Shown: positions 14,866 to 22,340 of the stretch, piece after piece | Position numbering within the stretch: position 1 is the first letter of the stretch | Layout of the letters: every line of letters begins with the position of its first letter | NCBI GenBank assembly: GCA_946184195.1 | Contig: CAMHEP010000007.1 | Location: 1-22,340 of the forward strand | Length of the DNA stretch: 22,340 nucleotides | Direction: 5' to 3' | From: an uncultured Bacteroidales bacterium | Lineage (GTDB): Bacteria; Bacteroidota; Bacteroidia; Bacteroidales; Paludibacteraceae | Translations under genes and position numbers: made by a program | The notes under the pieces: model-generated | Seen by the model: only the letters and a program-made list of their open reading frames with translations | What the model was told of the DNA's origin: nothing | Database searches by the model: none

Positions 14866-17800
14866 TTACTTAATAAACGAGAGTGTTTGATCGGCAATAC
14901 GCACCATATAAACTCCGGTAGCGAGGTCATTCAAACTAACGGACTGCAATGACTGTCCATTGGCAGCGATTTGTTTCACCGACTGACCTCCCATAGCGTA
15001 TAAGCAAATATCATCGCCCTTGTTCCCTGAGACGAACAGGGTGTTATCACTGACCCAAATTTGCATTGTGGATGTTACTATATCCATAGCCGTCGGCAGC
15101 GAGCGAATAGGCACTATACGGAAACGACTATCATTATCTCCGGCAAGGGCGGTAAAGGTATACTCACGTTTTTCTCCTAAATCGATGACGGTACCGGTTT
15201 CCATATCTTGGATAGTATAGTCAAAACCATCCACATTGGCCATAAAGAGGGTATAAGTACCTGTTCGAGGAGCACTGATGCCGATATACGTATCAGATAG
15301 AGTACTATTAGCCAATATCTCCATCCGCCTATCTCCTCCCTGCATAGCATAGAGACTTAGACCGCTATTCTGCGGGCACTTGTAGGCATCGTAGCCGTTA
15401 TCTATACCTGAGGAGAAGCGTGTGTCTTCACTGAGGAAGACATTATCCCATCCCTCGTTATTATAAACAGACAATTGCATAAGCTTCGTCTCGTCTGCCA
15501 AACGCATCATAGGAGCCGAAGTTGAGGAGATGCCTAAAGTAGGATTGTAGACATCATGCTCATAGATGATTGAGCCATATACAGAGTTTGCCACATCATT
15601 CACCATAAGGAATGCCTGCATAGGTTGGATAGTAGCAGGATAGGTGACTTGCTGCATCCGCCCGTTTACACGTTCCCATATTGTTCTACCGGCAACAGCA
15701 GCGTTAATAGCTTGCCATGTATATGTGTCGTTACCAAGGTCCTTATACAGATAGACCGAGGCCAAAACCTCTTTGTCGGGAAATTCGCTTTCCACAGTAT
15801 TCAAATAGTGTGCAATGGAAATAGGACCGGTATAACTATTAGCAAGATAGTTCCAACCTTTATGGTACGTTAAGGCGGAATTGCCGTTACCCATCAGTTT
15901 GCCGATGAAATCGTATTGCATAGTGTCGGTACGCACGTTATTACTTGACAACTCATACCCGGCAAACGGTTGGACATCGGTCAAGGAGATGGAGTTATTG
16001 AAGTACTCACCTATTCCCCAGTTTTTAATATCATAATCCCACCATGTGTACCAACTATTGCCTTTATCGGCAGTTAGCGAACGAATTGTAACCTCGTTAT
16101 TATATACCGGCATACCAAAACGTTGGAATACGACAGTGGGAGCCTCACGGAATGCCTTTGAAGTGAAGCGATATGTACCCTCGGGATGGTCCTCTGAGAT
16201 AAACTGGGTCTCGGGCGAGAAGAGGACTACACCGGATTTGGCTTCGCTGGAGTGAACTATAAAGGTCGTGTCCTTGGCGCCATAGATGAGTCCGTCAACG
16301 ACTAATGTACCACCTTGTTCCACTATCAATACCTTGGGAGCCACCGAATCACCTATATGGATAGCACCCTTGCCAATATTGAGGGTTACACCGTCACGTA
16401 TAAATAAGGTGTCGGCTTTCAGTGTCAGCTTCTTGGCATAGACAGTGCTTTTACCATCGACGGCAACCACATCAGCGTTTTCATAGACAACGATATGGTC
16501 CGCTGCATTGGTGAGGATAGCGGTATCACGTCCCATCTCCGTACGTTTCGTCTCGATAGCCGCAGCATTTGCCAGGTCATTCACCACAATAGCGGGTTTG
16601 CGAATCTCCTTAACCGTTTGGTCTACAACTCTATAATAATAGGGGTTATAATCCGGATCTGTAGTCTCCAAAGGAATCGTAGTCTTGCCTTCCACACAAT
16701 GTGCCTCAACATCCTCGCTCCATGTTCCGCCTTTGACAAAACCTCCCTTATTAACCAGCGATTTCGAGACGAGTATGCCTCCCACGAACTTACCGCCATT
16801 GACAGAGATATTCTTCACCTCGGTTTCAAGCCCATCCACATCATCCATATATTCATAAATCGCGAACCATGAATCACTGGTTAGTTTCGCACTATCTTTA
16901 ACAAGAATCTCCATTTGTCCATAGTAACTGGTGTCAGTCTCAATTTGCAGAGCCGCACCAGAAATACTAATACCACTATTTTGAGATGCAACTAATGAAC
17001 CGGTCGCAGTAGAATGTAGAGTTCCACCCGAATGAATTAATTTACCCGATTTTATGGCGAGGGCAGCTCCTCCTTCAATTAACGCAGAATCAGATATGGT
17101 GACAATACCATTTTGGGGCAAATACATTGCAACCCGATTATTAGGAGCAGATACGACCCCACCAGAAATATTTATCTCTGTATCTCCATAATTTCGTCTA
17201 CGACTTTGTGTAGGAGAATGATAACCATTTCCAGATATTGCGTAGTAGTTGGCATTTAGTGTTCCGCCGGTCATATTTAATGTAGCTCCCTTTCCAAGAA
17301 GGAGAACACCACATCCTTGCGAGGTCATGCCTTTCACAGAACCTCCATTAATAGTTAATATATTGGGGTAAGCAGCACGACTATCATCCCCTAATTCTCC
17401 GTTAGCATTTACATACACACCACAAGGACCATTTCCTAAAGTACTTGCCCCTATGACCTGACCTCCATTAATCGTACAAGAACTTGTTTGATTGGCAGAT
17501 TGGTTATTAAGGAATATTCCGACACCACCTTGTATAGTTCCTCCTTCTATAAGTGCAGTTGCATTATCGCATAAGGCAATACCCGTATATCGACCATCAA
17601 TAGTTCCTCCATAAACGCTCACATGTCCGTTGTCCTTGCAATCCACTGTAACACCACCACTAAGGTTCGTCTTAAAGTTACCGTTGTTGATTATTACTGC
17701 CCCACAAACATGCAGAACATTGATATTGGCATTTATTGTTCCTGTTCCCGAAAATGTAAGAGTCGCTCCATTAAGAACATCTAAATAGGCACCACTATAG

Positions 17801-18969
17801 AGTGAGATAGTATGTCCGTTTAGGTCTATGCTTTTCGTACCTTCCACTAAGACAGGAATACATAATGTAAAATCACTTAAAACACTAACCGTCTCTCCAT
17901 GTACTGCCGCAGATACAGCCGCTTGAAAAGCAGAATCTATAGTTGAATATAGCATAGTACCTGGAATCTCAAGACCATATCCTCCATAATAGGTTTGCCC
18001 ATCAACCTGTGCAACAGCAATTTGTGGATAGCAAACCACTCTATATAATCCGGCTTCATTCAAGACTATGTAGCCATTAGCACAATAATCCGATATGTCA
18101 GAATCCCACACACCGCCAGCAATTATGCCTCCCTGACTTCCAATTTGAGTTTGTAGTTTAGCAGAAAGGCCTAATGCACCTGTAAATGTACCACCTGCAA
18201 TTGTTATCAAACGAGAGTCAGTAGTATTACTTGTATAATTAGATAAATTAATTGTATTTATAGTTCCGTTAATAGTACCACCGGCAATCGTTAATCTCCC
18301 CCCTGTTAAGTAAAGACCATTTTTACCTGTCACATAAACACTATCCGAAAGAAATACATTACCCGAAGAAGAATGATAAATGGCAGCTGCATTATTGTTG
18401 CTAATGGAAGTAGCAGATATGTGACCACCACGGATAGTTATATTTATATCCTCATATCCAGCATAGACGCCATATGTTACTGCATCTATGTGTCCGCTAT
18501 TCATTACAAAATTATTATTTCCGTATAAAAGGACAGCTCGAGTACCACCTTTTATATAACCTCCATTGATAGTCACATTAGAACCCGCATTACAAATGAT
18601 AGCTTGATTACCAGTAGAAATATATCTGCCACCCCCAAAAACTGCGGAACCATTAATGACCACACATGCCCCGCCTCCTGATATAGTTTTCGAGACACCT
18701 CCAGTTACGCCATGAAATGTAACAACTGCATCAGAGGCTACAGTTAACATATAACTATTTACGCTAAGAGTATAAATGTCACAATCGAGAGTCTTGGTTC
18801 CATTGATAGTAATTGATTCAGTAAGCGTAATATTATCTACTAATGTCACCGATGTCTCTGTTGCATCCTCCAAAGCGGCTTTGAGTTCAACAAAATTCGA
18901 AACATCAGTTGCCCATGTAGATATATTAGCAACTAATAACAATAGGGAGATATAGAGATACTTCTTCAT
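14866..18969 (-). CDS. Very large secreted beta-helix protein with type IX secretion sorting tail (large protein B)
   Basis: The 1367 residues begin with a signal peptide (MKKYLYISLLLLVANISTWA). A right-handed beta-helix-like region (about 25-770) is made of many short turns of the form ITINGG.I.GG, LTIAGGTING and VSAPNNRVA. Blocks in it end in a cap motif: GGVWDSDISDYCANGY near 285-300 and GGTWSEDVEAHCVEGK later. A Gly-poor domain with NSWYTWWDYDIKNWG and KGWNYLANSYTGPISI follows, a pattern seen in surface proteins of this phylum. The end (about 1305-1367: LFVSGNKGDDICLYAMGGQS, then LNDLATGVYMVRI) is a typical type A sorting domain for the type IX secretion system, so the protein should reach the cell surface or medium. 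An adhesin or glycan-binding role is plausible; no catalytic site was recognised. Confidence 0.88.
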   Translation of the reverse strand: MKKYLYISLLLLVANISTWATDVSNFVELKAALEDATETSVTLVDNITLTESITINGTKTLDCDIYTLSVNSYMLTVASDAVVTFHGVTGGVSKTISGGGACVVINGSAVFGGGRYISTGNQAIICNAGSNVTINGGYIKGGTRAVLLYGNNNFVMNSGHIDAVTYGVYAGYEDINITIRGGHISATSISNNNAAAIYHSSSGNVFLSDSVYVTGKNGLYLTGGRLTIAGGTINGTINTINLSNYTSNTTDSRLITIAGGTFTGALGLSAKLQTQIGSQGGIIAGGVWDSDISDYCANGYIVLNEAGLYRVVCYPQIAVAQVDGQTYYGGYGLEIPGTMLYSTIDSAFQAAVSAAVHGETVSVLSDFTLCIPVLVEGTKSIDLNGHTISLYSGAYLDVLNGATLTFSGTGTINANINVLHVCGAVIINNGNFKTNLSGGVTVDCKDNGHVSVYGGTIDGRYTGIALCDNATALIEGGTIQGGVGIFLNNQSANQTSSCTINGGQVIGASTLGNGPCGVYVNANGELGDDSRAAYPNILTINGGSVKGMTSQGCGVLLLGKGATLNMTGGTLNANYYAISGNGYHSPTQSRRRNYGDTEINISGGVVSAPNNRVAMYLPQNGIVTISDSALIEGGAALAIKSGKLIHSGGTLHSTATGSLVASQNSGISISGAALQIETDTSYYGQMEILVKDSAKLTSDSWFAIYEYMDDVDGLETEVKNISVNGGKFVGGILVSKSLVNKGGFVKGGTWSEDVEAHCVEGKTTIPLETTDPDYNPYYYRVVDQTVKEIRKPAIVVNDLANAAAIETKRTEMGRDTAILTNAADHIVVYENADVVAVDGKSTVYAKKLTLKADTLFIRDGVTLNIGKGAIHIGDSVAPKVLIVEQGGTLVVDGLIYGAKDTTFIVHSSEAKSGVVLFSPETQFISEDHPEGTYRFTSKAFREAPTVVFQRFGMPVYNNEVTIRSLTADKGNSWYTWWDYDIKNWGIGEYFNNSISLTDVQPFAGYELSSNNVRTDTMQYDFIGKLMGNGNSALTYHKGWNYLANSYTGPISIAHYLNTVESEFPDKEVLASVYLYKDLGNDTYTWQAINAAVAGRTIWERVNGRMQQVTYPATIQPMQAFLMVNDVANSVYGSIIYEHDVYNPTLGISSTSAPMMRLADETKLMQLSVYNNEGWDNVFLSEDTRFSSGIDNGYDAYKCPQNSGLSLYAMQGGDRRMEILANSTLSDTYIGISAPRTGTYTLFMANVDGFDYTIQDMETGTVIDLGEKREYTFTALAGDNDSRFRIVPIRSLPTAMDIVTSTMQIWVSDNTLFVSGNKGDDICLYAMGGQSVKQIAANGQSLQSVSLNDLATGVYMVRIADQTLSFIK
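18076..18672 (-). repeat. Beta-helix module of large protein B, paralogous to module A2
   Basis: Residues about 100-298 of large protein B parallel residues 242-430 of the upstream large protein almost turn for turn. Shared landmarks in order: ACVV.NGSA.F, GNQAII, GTRA[VI]LLY, NFVM.SG, VTYG, ISAT or IIAT, NN.A.AIYH, LSDSV/LTDSV, GKN, TI.GG, DS..I.GG.F.G, L[SA]..LQ..I and GG.I.GG.W. This is a duplicated protein module rather than a DNA-identical repeat. Confidence 0.8.
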
Positions 18970-19012
18970 GTTCTTTAACAGTTACGGGTTAATTTAGTTA
19001 CTCCGGTTAACC

Positions 19013-19183
19013 TCATTTAGAAATGAGGGGATTACGCCAAATATTTTGCAATTCAGACCCTTGTGCAGTACCATCTCCCGGTATCCATTCTGCAGGCGGA
19101 CTACATTCCCAGTCGTCCATCATCCTGTACCCCGGTTCAAGGACATATAAGTCCGTCTGCGGATATATATAAGTCTTCTTCAT
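19013..19183 (-). CDS. MKK-type micro-peptide, 56 residues (peptide 2)
   Basis: ATG at 19183 and TGA at 19013 bound a 56-residue frame that fills most of the gap between the two large surface-protein genes. The product starts MKKTYIYPQTDLYVLEPGYR, continues with the acidic, aromatic MMDDWECSPPAEW, and ends NIWRNPLISK. It shares MKK-x-[FY]-x-x-P and the gene position with peptide 1, but little else. There is one cysteine and no clear signal peptide. It lies 78 bases after the upstream large gene and 43 before the next, with no promoter or terminator of the usual form between. The placement between coding genes and the shared N-terminus support a real gene. Confidence 0.66.
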   Translation of the reverse strand: MKKTYIYPQTDLYVLEPGYRMMDDWECSPPAEWIPGDGTAQGSELQNIWRNPLISK

Positions 19184-19261
19184 AGTTCTTTGTGTTTTGT
19201 TGTTAGTCCTTAATTGTGCTTTTCTAACTTTCTAAAATATCTTTATTACTAATACTAATTA

Positions 19262-22200
19262 TTACTTAACCACACGCTGTCCATTCACCACGTAGACACC
19301 TGCTGGTAGATTATTTAACTGCTCAGCAGTGCCAAGATACTGACCTAACATAGTGTAAACACCCATATGCTTCGAGGTAACTACTTTCTCGCAGCCGGTC
19401 GGTAACTTATGGTCACCAGCCTCCAGCACGAAACGGTCATAAGCCGTCGTATTAGGTGTGACATTGAAGGTGTAGGTATTGCCTTCCACTACATCAATCA
19501 CTTGGTCGGTCACCACATCGCGGATAGCGTAATCGAAGTTGTTCACACGACCGAATGACATAGTATAAGTCATCTCATCGCGAGCTTGCAAAGTCAAGGT
19601 TGTACCACTCAGATTATCCTTAGCAATATGACTTAATGCCAAATCTTCGTTTTGTCCAAACACATTAAATACAGCATCTGCCATCAACTTACGAGCATCG
19701 GCACCATTGTCGTAGGCAGAAGTATATTGTTCACCCTCACGCAAAGTGACTTTATCGTGAGAGGTAGCGGATGTGATAACGATATCTGCAATTATTGACG
19801 AATCCACAACCACCGGTTCCGGCTCCTCATACCAAACATCGTCTTCCTCGTCACCTAATTCTTTTCGCAATGCGGGAGCGGTAATGGGCACCCCGATGGT
19901 ATGAGGCTCTTCGATATTCCAAACGGCGTCTGCATAAGTGAGAGTGAATTCGCGATTATAGTTTCTGTCGGGCATCATGACTGAGTCGCACCAGAGGATA
20001 AAACCTTGCATTGGTGCGATATAGCGGTCAGTAGTTGCAACCTCTGCCTTTGTAATAGCCTCATGCTGCCGTGCGTCCATATCGTATATCCACACCGCAT
20101 AATCTGCAATCCCCATTGTATCAGGATATAAAGAATCTCCCTTGTAAGCAGTCTCTAAAGCATCCAACAAAGCACGGATGGACATCGGAGCCGTGTAGCT
20201 ATTGCCAAAGAGGTTGTAATACCCCTTTTGCCACTTGTAGGTCGCGTCTTCGTTCCCCACGACCGTCCCCTTGAAGATATAGGGAGAGGTCGGTGCGGTA
20301 GCCGAATTGACACTAAAGGCATATCCGACAAACGGTTTCAACTCGCTCCAACTATTGATAGCTTCCCATCCTTTCCACCAGAGTTTATCCACATAGGTAC
20401 CGGCAGGACGAGTGATATTATCCGCAGTGATAGTGCCGTAAAGCGGTTCGCCGACATGTTGTGAACGGAACGTGTCACCGTCCTTATGCGACTTGAGGAA
20501 CATCTGAACAGTTGCCAATGGATGATTATTAGATGTTGCACCGGGATTGAAGCGGAGCACACCGGTGCCCGTAGCATCGGCTTGCACAACGACAGCATCC
20601 GCATTGGGGGATTTCAATCCACCAATGCCGACAGATACAACCGCCGTGGGTGCAATAATCAAACGCCCATCCGCATTGATTTTCAGCGTATCTACAATAA
20701 GCGTTGTACCATCCTCAACAGTCAAGGATCCGTTATCGATAATCAGTCGACGAGCGGCAGCATCTAAATTGGTAGCACTTGCATCCACAGTGACATTATC
20801 TCCATTGACAATCTCTAAATAGGATGAACGCGTCGGCACTGTCGTTGAATCCCACGTAGTAGCCTCTTGCCATGGCGCAGATGCAATGGATTGCATATAC
20901 ATACTATTCTCCACCACCTCATACCAATGGAAATATGGAGTGTCATCATCGGTAATATAGTGTGACCAACGGTCTTCAATCAAGTAGTTAAAGGGCTTCG
21001 CGGGATCGAGGTCTTTCCAATAACCACCGGAAATGATACCGCCGTTAAGGGTGATTTTGTTTTGCAGTGCAGAAGATATCGCAACATTTCCATTAAATAC
21101 ACCGCCGCTAATCAGAATAGAGTCTTTATTTGTCGAACTATAATTACCCAGATTAAGCGCATATAACGAGCCCTCATAATTACCACCGGTAATCGTCAAT
21201 GTGCCGGTATTCATCAAAATCGTGTTTTTACCGATAACATGCACGCTATCTGTTAACAAAACGCTTCCAGCATTCGGATGGTAGATAGCCGATGCAGCGT
21301 TATTTGCCGTAGATGTCGCTATAATATCACCACCAGAAATTGCTAAATCGATATTCGAATAATTAGCAGATATACCATAAGTCACTCCACTTACATAACC
21401 AGAAGTCATCACAAAGTTTGAATTGTCATATAGCAAAATTGCACGTGTTCCAGCTGTAACGATAGAATGGTGAAGTTCTATATTTGATCCAGTATTACCT
21501 ATAATGGCTTGATTACCAGACGATGTAAAGGAACCTCCATCGAACAATGCCGATCCATTAACTACTACACAAGCATACCCTCCTGAAGCTAACCTTGTAA
21601 CACCACCATTTCTTGCCAAGAAAGTAGCACTTTCACTTTCAGGAACGAAAAAATAATGGTTATTCAATGTAATCATGTTATTATTCAACTCAAGGCAGAC
21701 TCTATCCTTTAATGTAATCACCTTACCTCCTTCATACAACACATCTTCTGGCACAGTTACAGGTACCAGCAATGAAAGAGTGTCACCTTCTGTTAAGTTA
21801 GAAAGGGCTGCAAATAAAGCTTCATATTCGTAAGTGTAAAAATTGTCAGATGGCCCTGGAATAGATTCCGGCTTGTAATAATAGGTCTTCTTTCCTTTGA
21901 TAACAACCGCAGGCGTTTTTGCAGGCAACACATGAACCTCACAGTCTTCAAGGAGTGCTTCATATGCTGTTGCACAATAAAACATTACGTTTGTATCCCA
22001 TACACCGCCAGAAATAAATCCACCATTTGTTATAATCGATGATTTTAGTTCACTAGATACTTCAATAGGACCAACAAAGGTTCCTCCACTAATAGACAAT
22101 GAACTCGGAGTCGCCGTATATGTCCTTAAATCAAGAGAGCGCACACTACCACTAAAACTGCCGCCCGTTATAGATAAAGAAGCCGACGTTAAAGCGATGC

Positions 22201-22340
22201 AATTTTTACCTTCAAGAATGGCACTACCTGATATTGAAAGAGATCCGGCATTTAGATGTTGAATGGCAACAGCTTTACTATTCCCAACAGAAGTAGCCCT
22301 AATCAAACCTCCGGAAATACTAATTTGCTGTCCATTATTA
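19262..22340 (-). CDS. Very large secreted beta-helix protein, C-terminal part (large protein A, cut by window edge)
   Basis: The frame stays open to the right edge, so the start and signal peptide are outside; more than 1020 residues are visible. It repeats the design of large protein B: beta-helix module A1 (to about position 21950) ending GGVWDTNVMFYCATAY, a linker with TYYYKPESIPGPSDN, then module A2 (21017-21583) ending GGIISGGYW. Next comes a second beta-rich block (NGDNVTVDAS, LTVEDGTTLIVDTL) and the shared domain with WWKGWEAINSWSELKPFVGY and KGYYNLFGNSYTAPMSI. An acidic linker (ELGDEEDDVWYEEPEPVV) precedes the last beta domain. The end, GVYTMLGQYLGTAEQLNNLP then GVYVVNGQRVVK, is a short type IX secretion-like tail. 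Likely surface-anchored or released. No enzyme motif was recognised. Confidence 0.86.
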   Translation of the reverse strand, partial: NNGQQISISGGLIRATSVGNSKAVAIQHLNAGSLSISGSAILEGKNCIALTSASLSITGGSFSGSVRSLDLRTYTATPSSLSISGGTFVGPIEVSSELKSSIITNGGFISGGVWDTNVMFYCATAYEALLEDCEVHVLPAKTPAVVIKGKKTYYYKPESIPGPSDNFYTYEYEALFAALSNLTEGDTLSLLVPVTVPEDVLYEGGKVITLKDRVCLELNNNMITLNNHYFFVPESESATFLARNGGVTRLASGGYACVVVNGSALFDGGSFTSSGNQAIIGNTGSNIELHHSIVTAGTRAILLYDNSNFVMTSGYVSGVTYGISANYSNIDLAISGGDIIATSTANNAASAIYHPNAGSVLLTDSVHVIGKNTILMNTGTLTITGGNYEGSLYALNLGNYSSTNKDSILISGGVFNGNVAISSALQNKITLNGGIISGGYWKDLDPAKPFNYLIEDRWSHYITDDDTPYFHWYEVVENSMYMQSIASAPWQEATTWDSTTVPTRSSYLEIVNGDNVTVDASATNLDAAARRLIIDNGSLTVEDGTTLIVDTLKINADGRLIIAPTAVVSVGIGGLKSPNADAVVVQADATGTGVLRFNPGATSNNHPLATVQMFLKSHKDGDTFRSQHVGEPLYGTITADNITRPAGTYVDKLWWKGWEAINSWSELKPFVGYAFSVNSATAPTSPYIFKGTVVGNEDATYKWQKGYYNLFGNSYTAPMSIRALLDALETAYKGDSLYPDTMGIADYAVWIYDMDARQHEAITKAEVATTDRYIAPMQGFILWCDSVMMPDRNYNREFTLTYADAVWNIEEPHTIGVPITAPALRKELGDEEDDVWYEEPEPVVVDSSIIADIVITSATSHDKVTLREGEQYTSAYDNGADARKLMADAVFNVFGQNEDLALSHIAKDNLSGTTLTLQARDEMTYTMSFGRVNNFDYAIRDVVTDQVIDVVEGNTYTFNVTPNTTAYDRFVLEAGDHKLPTGCEKVVTSKHMGVYTMLGQYLGTAEQLNNLPAGVYVVNGQRVVK
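21017..21583 (-). repeat. Beta-helix module A2 of large protein A
   Basis: This stretch, starting at ACVVVNGSALFDGG and ending at GGIISGGYW, is the counterpart of the module at 18076-18672. The order and spacing of landmarks (GNQAII, GTRAILLY, NFVMTSG, VTYGI, AIYH, LTDSV, GKN) are kept. The visible part of module A1 (about 21950-22340) is a further copy of the second half of the same module. Confidence 0.8.
21950..22340 (-). repeat. Beta-helix module A1, second half (cut by window edge)
   Basis: The frame from the right edge reads NNGQQISISGGLIRATSVGN, then AVAIQHLNAGSLSISGSAIL, LSITGGSFSGSVRSLDL, SSLSISGGTFVGPIEVSSEL and GGFISGGVWDTN. This follows the same order as the second halves of the other two modules (ISATS, AAIYH, LSDSV, GKN, TI.GG, NL..Y, I.GG.F.G, L, GG.I.GG.W). 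The sequence has diverged but the length and layout agree. Confidence 0.7.

Noticed and set aside
14866..18969. Large protein B considered as a pectate lyase because of its beta-helix repeats and the nearby galacturonate genes
   Set aside because: No lyase or glycoside hydrolase catalytic motif is visible; the repeats fit a structural surface protein and the genes are on different transcripts.
19011..19028. Inverted repeat CCTCATTT-AG-AAATGAGG at the end of peptide 2, considered as a terminator
   Set aside because: The stem is short and AT-rich, the loop is only two bases and no T run follows on the minus strand, so it was not called as a terminator.

Overview
The window comes from a member of the Bacteroidota, most likely an anaerobic, gut-type Bacteroidales. 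Evidence: a fused SecDF; promoters of the Bacteroidetes form (TTTG, a 20-nt spacer, then TAnnTTTG) upstream of both tRNAs, ychF and uxaB, with a weaker match upstream of secDF; few Shine-Dalgarno sites; and large secreted proteins ending in type-IX-secretion-like C-terminal tails. No insertion sequence, phage gene, rRNA or CRISPR array is visible.

Positions 1-4150 hold a minus-strand housekeeping group, secDF > prmC > recX, with overlapping gene ends. recX is cut by the left edge and is easy to miss because only 53 codons are present. Positions 4150-6055 hold an initiator tRNA-Met on the plus strand, converging on a lone sufB through a shared palindromic terminator, and a tRNA-Cys directly upstream of sufB on the minus strand. 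A strong terminator lies between tRNA-Cys and sufB, so sufB may depend on read-through.

Positions 6056-11471 look like one minus-strand operon, uxaB > uxaA > comF-like > nadB. It combines the galacturonate/altronate branch of hexuronate breakdown with a phosphoribosyltransferase-fold protein and L-aspartate oxidase. Its promoter overlaps, on the opposite strand, the promoter of ychF. ychF and a K+-dependent-type Na+/Ca2+ exchanger follow on the plus strand, separated by three 11-bp tandem repeats, and end at a bidirectional terminator.

Positions 13919-22340 are the accessory part. A minus-strand gene train carries two very large secreted proteins built of right-handed beta-helix-like repeats with a shared C-terminal half (one cut by the right edge). 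Each is followed by a tiny MKK-[FY]-xxP peptide gene (47 and 56 codons), and the train ends in an unrecognised secreted protein. The alternation large surface protein / micro-peptide / large surface protein / micro-peptide / secreted protein, together with paralogous beta-helix modules within and between the large proteins, is the most novel-looking structure here.
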